Assembly (NCBI RefSeq): GCF_963511525.1
Contig: NZ_CAUPIY010000002.1
Location: forward strand, 1-64,000
Direction of reading: 5' to 3'
DNA: 64,000 nucleotides
Origin: Mobiluncus sp963511525
GTDB lineage: Bacteria > Actinomycetota > Actinomycetes > Actinomycetales > Actinomycetaceae
Shown here: positions 60,130-64,000 of the stretch, piece by piece
Position numbering within the stretch: position 1 is the first letter of the stretch
Layout: each line of letters begins with the position of its first letter
Position numbers and translations under genes: made by a program
The notes under the pieces: model-generated
The model's input: the letters and a program-made list of their open reading frames with translations, nothing else
The model's database searches: none
Told to the model about the DNA's origin: nothing

Positions 60130-61233
60130 CTAGTGGGAGGATTTGCCTACCGCCGCCAAGCGAGCGGCTTCGTCGGCGTCAATAGCGGACTGGATGACCG
60201 GGGCCAGGTCGCCGTTTAGCACCTGGTCTAGGTTGTAGGCCTTGTAGCCGGTGCGGTGGTCGGCGATACGGTTTTCCGGGAAGTTGTAGGTGCGGATTCG
60301 CTCGGAGCGGTCCACGGTGCGGACCTGGGAGGCGCGCGCCTCAGCCGCTTCAGCTTCGCGCTTTTCCGCCTCCAGCTGCATCAGGCGGGAACGCAACACC
60401 CGCATCCCGGCCTCTTTGTTTTGCAGCTGAGACTTTTCGTTTTGCATCGACACCACGATTCCCGTGGGCAGGTGAGTGATGCGCACCGCCGAGTCGGTGG
60501 TGTTCACGGACTGACCCCCCGGCCCCGAGGAGCGGTACACGTCAATGCGCAGGTCATTAGGGTCAATCTCGATGTCCCCGGTTTCCTCAGCCTCCGGCAT
60601 GACCAGCACGCCTGCCGCCGAAGTGTGGATCCGCCCTTGGGATTCGGTGACCGGAACGCGCTGCACCCGGTGCACCCCACCCTCGTATTTGAGGTGGGCC
60701 CACACGCCCTCCTCCGGGGTGGGGTTGCCTTTCGCTTTGAACGCAATCGAGGCATCCTTCACCCCGCCGAGGTCAGATTCGGTCAAGCCCAGGACCTGCA
60801 CCGTCCAGCCCATCTTTTCAGCGTAATGCTGGTACATCCGCATCAAATCACCGGCGAACAGGGCGGATTCCTCGCCGCCCTCGCCGGCTTTGATTTCCAT
60901 GATGACATCGCGGGCATCGTCGGGGTCGCGCGGGGTCAGGGCCTCAATCAGATCGGCGTTGGCTTGCTCAAAAGTAGCCTCAAGCCCGGGGATTTCCGCC
61001 GCAAAGTCCGGGTCCTCACCAGCCATTTCGCGCCCGGCTTCCAAGTCGTCACGCGCCTGCAGCCAGCTTTGCACCACGGTGTTGATGCGGCTCAGTTCCG
61101 CATAGCGGCGGCCAACCTTGCGGGCATGAGCCTGGTTGGAGTGCAAATCCGGGTCACTCATCTGTGCCTCGACCTGGTGGAACTCCTCCAGCAGGGCTTC
61201 TACGCCCCCAAATTCTTCAGGGAAGTCACTCAT
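60130..61233 (-). CDS. prfA: Peptide chain release factor 1
   Basis: This 367-aa factor reads UAA/UAG. It contains the GGQ motif in SSGPGGQSVNTTDSA (near 239), IKAGEGGEESALFAGDL, and the RF1 recognition-region sequence VQRVPVTESQGRIHTS. Complete length. Part of the rpmE-prfA-prmC series. Confidence 0.96.
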   Translation of the reverse strand: MSDFPEEFGGVEALLEEFHQVEAQMSDPDLHSNQAHARKVGRRYAELSRINTVVQSWLQARDDLEAGREMAGEDPDFAAEIPGLEATFEQANADLIEALTPRDPDDARDVIMEIKAGEGGEESALFAGDLMRMYQHYAEKMGWTVQVLGLTESDLGGVKDASIAFKAKGNPTPEEGVWAHLKYEGGVHRVQRVPVTESQGRIHTSAAGVLVMPEAEETGDIEIDPNDLRIDVYRSSGPGGQSVNTTDSAVRITHLPTGIVVSMQNEKSQLQNKEAGMRVLRSRLMQLEAEKREAEAAEARASQVRTVDRSERIRTYNFPENRIADHRTGYKAYNLDQVLNGDLAPVIQSAIDADEAARLAAVGKSSH

Positions 61234-61295
61234 TTCTGACCTTTCATATCGCTTGCGGCTAAGAGTTGTTCACCGGCAAACCCCGGCAAATAAAA

Positions 61296-61328
61296 GGCAC
61301 CGGTCGGTAATATGTACCGACCGGTGCC
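61296..61328 (-). terminator. Intrinsic terminator after rpmE
   Basis: A 14-bp GC-rich stem (GGCACCGGTCGGTA) with a 5-nt loop followed by TTTTA on the minus strand, 10 bp after the rpmE stop. Confidence 0.9.
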
Positions 61329-61337
61329 AAAGTTTCG

Positions 61338-61649
61338 CTATTCCGCGGCGGCGGGAGCCTTAGCTTCCTCAGCCTTAGCAGCCTGCTTAGCGGCCTTTTC
61401 GGCGTCTTTCTTAGCCTTATCGGCAGCTTTCTTCTTGGCGTCGTTGAACTTGGCGTAGCGAGCCTCGAAGCGAGCCACGCGACCGCCGGTGTCAAGAATC
61501 TTTTGCTTGCCGGTGTAGAACGGGTGGCAAGCCGAGCACACGTCCACGCGCATCTGACCGGAAGTCAGGGTGGAGCGAGTCGTAAAGTGATTTCCGCAGG
61601 TGCAGGTGACCTCGGTCAAAACATATTCGGGGTGAATTCCCTGTTTCAT
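61338..61649 (-). CDS. rpmE: Ribosomal protein L31 (zinc form) with extended tail
   Basis: This 103-aa protein is L31 with the zinc-binding Cys16, Cys18, Cys38 and Cys41 (TCTCGNHF, VCSACHPFYTGKQ). Residues 70-103 are an added Ala/Lys/Glu-rich tail (AKKKAADKAKKDAEKAAKQ), longer than the usual 70-residue L31 and similar to tails seen in other actinobacterial L31. A strong terminator follows, so prfA-prmC need their own promoter. Confidence 0.95.
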   Translation of the reverse strand: MKQGIHPEYVLTEVTCTCGNHFTTRSTLTSGQMRVDVCSACHPFYTGKQKILDTGGRVARFEARYAKFNDAKKKAADKAKKDAEKAAKQAAKAEEAKAPAAAE

Positions 61650-61850
61650 GATTACTCCTTGGGTTCAAGGGCCCCGGGTCCCGCGGCGAAAGCTTTGGGT
61701 GAACCGGAAAGACCAAGGGTCTATTATGCCACAATCCACAAAGTCGCACCAACTGGCGCAGCCACGACCGTGGGACACCACCCGCTGACGTTGGACTTCT
61801 CGATTCAACGCGGTAATCAGTTATCATAATCATGGCATAGAGGGGAAACC

Positions 61851-63329
61851 ATGACACAAGATTTTACAAATCCACAGCTGGAGATTCGTGGTATCGTCAA
61901 GCAAAGACGCCGCTGGCCCATCGTGGTTGGCGTCAGCGCGGGGGTTCTCGCCCTCGCCCTGACCGGTAGCGGCTGGGCTTACGCCACGCATTATTCCAAG
62001 TTGGCCCTCCCCCACACGATGGTCGGAAAACTCGACGTCGGGGGCATGACCTCTGATGAACTGAAACGCCATTTGACGGACAACTGCCAAAAGCTGAGCG
62101 CTGCCTTTAGCGGTGGCGTTCCCGAAACCTCCCTGAGCCTGGGCCAGATGGGTTTGGACTGCGACGTTCCCGGCACCGCCGCTGCCGTGATGAAAGCCAA
62201 CGAAAACCTGGGCGGAGTCTTGGCCTCCACCGTCATGGAACGCCAAGTCACCCCCCTCTTTACCCTCGATGAAACCGCCGCCACCCAAGCAGCCCGGGAT
62301 TTGACCGCTAAACGACCCGATACCGTCGTGGACCCGCATCTGGGATTCAACAGCGAAACGGGCTCTTTCGAAGTGCAGCCGGGCAGCGCCGGGCAGGGCG
62401 TCGATCCGAAAGTCGTCATCGCTGCTGCTAAGAAGACTTGGGAAACCCAGACGAAACAATCCCTAAAGGTGAAACTGACCGAAGTCACCCCGAGCAACGC
62501 AGATCCGCAGCTGGAAACCTGGGCGCAGCAAGCCAACTCTCTCATTGCCCCGAAAGTAAACCTGATTGGTCGCAGAGTCGGTCACATCATCACCCCCGCG
62601 GACAAAGCCCAGTGGGTCGAAGTCACCGAGAACGGACCGGTCATCAGTGAAAAGAAAGTACTGGCTTGGCTCAAAACGTTTACTGACCAGGAAATCGACG
62701 TGAATAACGGTCCGGGCGAACGCACCATGACCAAAGACGGCTACCTTTTGACTATGACGAAAATGGCTCTGGACTCTAAGAGAGTCTCGAATAACGACAC
62801 CATCGCCGCCGAAATCACCGCGGCACTGACCGCCGGACAAAACTATCGCGGGGTTTTTGAGATGAAAGTTCAGGAAGGCAAGTTCAACGACACCGTTGTG
62901 GATCAAACCCTTCCCCGCCCGCCCTACAACGCCAAACCTGGCGAAAAGTTCATCAGTGTCGACCTGACCAACCACACCGTGGCGGCTTGGGAGGGCGACA
63001 AAGTTGTGTGGGGTCCGGTCGAGGCGGTCCACGGATCGCTGCCTTCCCCGACCTATCCGGGAATTTTTCATGTGCAAACCAAACTGGTGAACGCCCACAT
63101 GAAGAACGACAAAGCCTGGGACGGCGCTTATGACACCTGGAGCCCGTGGACCATGTACTATCAGGGCGGCTACGCCGTACACGGCACCTATACCCGCTGG
63201 AATTGGGTGCAAACGAACTATGGCGGGTCGCACGGGTGCGTGAACTTGAAGCCCGCGAAAGCTAAGGAGCTGTTCGACTGGGCGCGGGTGGGCACCCCGG
63301 TGGTCATCCACCGAGCTGGAGTTATCTAG
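61851..63329 (+). CDS. L,D-transpeptidase (YkuD) with N-terminal peptidoglycan-binding domain
   Basis: This 492-aa membrane-anchored enzyme forms 3-3 cross-links in peptidoglycan or attaches proteins to it. One helix (about 23-43) is followed by two YoaR-like/PG_binding_4 repeats (about 55-330), then the YkuD domain (about 360-492). The catalytic motif is HGTYTRWNW … SHGCVNLKPAKA with Cys463. It is the first of two tandem paralogues. Transcribed divergently from rpmE. Confidence 0.93.
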   Translation: MTQDFTNPQLEIRGIVKQRRRWPIVVGVSAGVLALALTGSGWAYATHYSKLALPHTMVGKLDVGGMTSDELKRHLTDNCQKLSAAFSGGVPETSLSLGQMGLDCDVPGTAAAVMKANENLGGVLASTVMERQVTPLFTLDETAATQAARDLTAKRPDTVVDPHLGFNSETGSFEVQPGSAGQGVDPKVVIAAAKKTWETQTKQSLKVKLTEVTPSNADPQLETWAQQANSLIAPKVNLIGRRVGHIITPADKAQWVEVTENGPVISEKKVLAWLKTFTDQEIDVNNGPGERTMTKDGYLLTMTKMALDSKRVSNNDTIAAEITAALTAGQNYRGVFEMKVQEGKFNDTVVDQTLPRPPYNAKPGEKFISVDLTNHTVAAWEGDKVVWGPVEAVHGSLPSPTYPGIFHVQTKLVNAHMKNDKAWDGAYDTWSPWTMYYQGGYAVHGTYTRWNWVQTNYGGSHGCVNLKPAKAKELFDWARVGTPVVIHRAGVI

Positions 63330-63350
63330 GTTTTTCGAAAGGTTCAATGG

Positions 63351-64000
63351 ATGCGCTTTTCGTATCGTCCGACGCATTTGACGCCGCAGCACCGGCGTCG
63401 GTCGTTGGCGACCAACCTCAGATGGCTCGCGGCCGCGGCCACGCTGCTGGCGGTGGCCGGAGGCGGCTGGCTAGCATTTGGCTACAAGCCGTTATGGAAC
63501 CCCGAGCAGTCCGCCCAGATTAACGCGGCGCGGGACTCGGCGTGCCAGCGCAGTGTCACTTTGCGTCTCGGGGACAACAGTTTTTTGGCAAAGCCTGACC
63601 AGGTTTGCTCCTGGCTACATCCCGTGCCCCAGCCCACCAAACAGCTCAGCCCCCAACCGCTGCCCTCACCACAGTTCGATGTCAACGCGATTACTCAGTG
63701 GGTACACTCCTGCACCTCCCAAGTCGAGAAACCGGCCAAGAACGGCAGCCGACAGGTGGACAGCAAGGGCCACCTGGTGAGTCTGCTGAAAGACCCGGTC
63801 GACGGCGCGGTCGTGAACCACCCAAACAACCTGGTTTCCCAGATTGAAAAGGCCCTGAACAGCAGCAATGGCAACGTGGAAGTCGCCGCTAAACTGTCCC
63901 CCCGCAAAGGCGGTTTCGACGACACCGTCGTAGCGGCTCCGGCGATGCCCTATGCGCCCCAGCCACAAGAACGGTGGGTGGACGTAAACCTGACGAACCA
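63351..64000 (+). CDS. Second L,D-transpeptidase-like protein, cut by window end
   Basis: The first 216 codons are present. A basic start (MRFSYRPTHLTPQHRRR) precedes a membrane helix (about 25-48), then a shortened PG-binding-like region; FDDTVVAAP and ERWVDVNLTN match FNDTVVDQT and EKFISVDLTN just before the YkuD domain of the gene upstream. The YkuD domain should follow beyond the window. The ATG is 21 bp after the previous stop with GAAAGG 8 nt upstream, so the two form an operon. An overlapping ATG at 63347 is in a frame that closes early and was rejected. Confidence 0.85.
   Translation, partial: MRFSYRPTHLTPQHRRRSLATNLRWLAAAATLLAVAGGGWLAFGYKPLWNPEQSAQINAARDSACQRSVTLRLGDNSFLAKPDQVCSWLHPVPQPTKQLSPQPLPSPQFDVNAITQWVHSCTSQVEKPAKNGSRQVDSKGHLVSLLKDPVDGAVVNHPNNLVSQIEKALNSSNGNVEVAAKLSPRKGGFDDTVVAAPAMPYAPQPQERWVDVNLTN

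Overview
The window is high-GC, densely coded actinobacterial DNA. The evidence is the endonuclease NucS with the DUF2550-atpCDGAHFEB-atpI-wecA-sua5 gene order, the GlgE/GlgB maltosyl-glucan pathway with a DUF3417-type glucan phosphorylase, a DivIVA-like coiled-coil protein, DUF8094-type lipoprotein, and many GTG/TTG starts. Several secreted proteins carry cell-wall-binding repeat 2 (CWB2) domains, which together with the moderate GC suggests an Actinomycetaceae member such as Mobiluncus. The genus is an inference; no rRNA or tRNA is present to test it.

Positions 1-22,000 are accessory DNA. Two CWB2 surface-protein genes point away from each other at 1 and 2258, sharing inverted upstream regions with a 50-bp palindrome and enclosing an AAA ATPase/DUF4143 gene. 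AT-rich DNA follows (4.3-11.5 kb): an orphan membrane protein, a RelB/YafQ-type toxin-antitoxin locus whose toxin is frameshifted, three decayed transposases, and a two-gene cassette of an unknown 136-aa protein plus a HAD phosphatase-like protein. A decayed istB lies just before a near-complete IS21-family element (11775-13855) whose own istB has an in-frame amber codon. The right end of this element cuts into a GTPase gene that now starts at its G3 motif and is translationally coupled to an unknown protein. Then come two defence-like minus-strand pairs, an AAA ATPase with a DUF4276 protein and an RloA/RloB (AbiL-like) pair with rloB frameshifted, separated by a third CWB2 gene with a GlxR/CRP-type operator upstream.

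Positions 22,000-41,000 are mostly metabolic and envelope core genes: glgB-glgE, a VIT-type metal transporter with a possible iron-regulator box, a thioredoxin/TPR protein, a TetR regulator, glgP, a DivIVA-like protein, a membrane protein/lipoprotein pair, an alpha/beta hydrolase, a NagA-like deacetylase with a suspect active site, a small zinc-finger protein, NucS and DUF2550.

Positions 41,000-50,700 hold the complete F1Fo ATP synthase operon on the minus strand, preceded by an AtpI-like protein, a WecA/TagO-type transferase and Sua5. In many actinobacteria Sua5 directly follows prmC-prfA-rpmE; here those genes lie at 59.2-61.6 kb and an 8.5-kb block intervenes (DASS transporter, receiver-only response regulator, cNMP-domain histidine kinase, and a MacAB/YknXYZ-type ABC exporter). 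The window closes with two tandem L,D-transpeptidases, the second running off the end.

Non-coding structure is rich: a family of long palindromes with the centre TGCCAATAATGGCA, a dispersed short repeat TTCACAAGGGCGTTGC with a six-unit array at 27.3 kb, a 51-bp duplication linking the trx and tetR 3' ends, and several hairpin terminators. No CRISPR array was seen.
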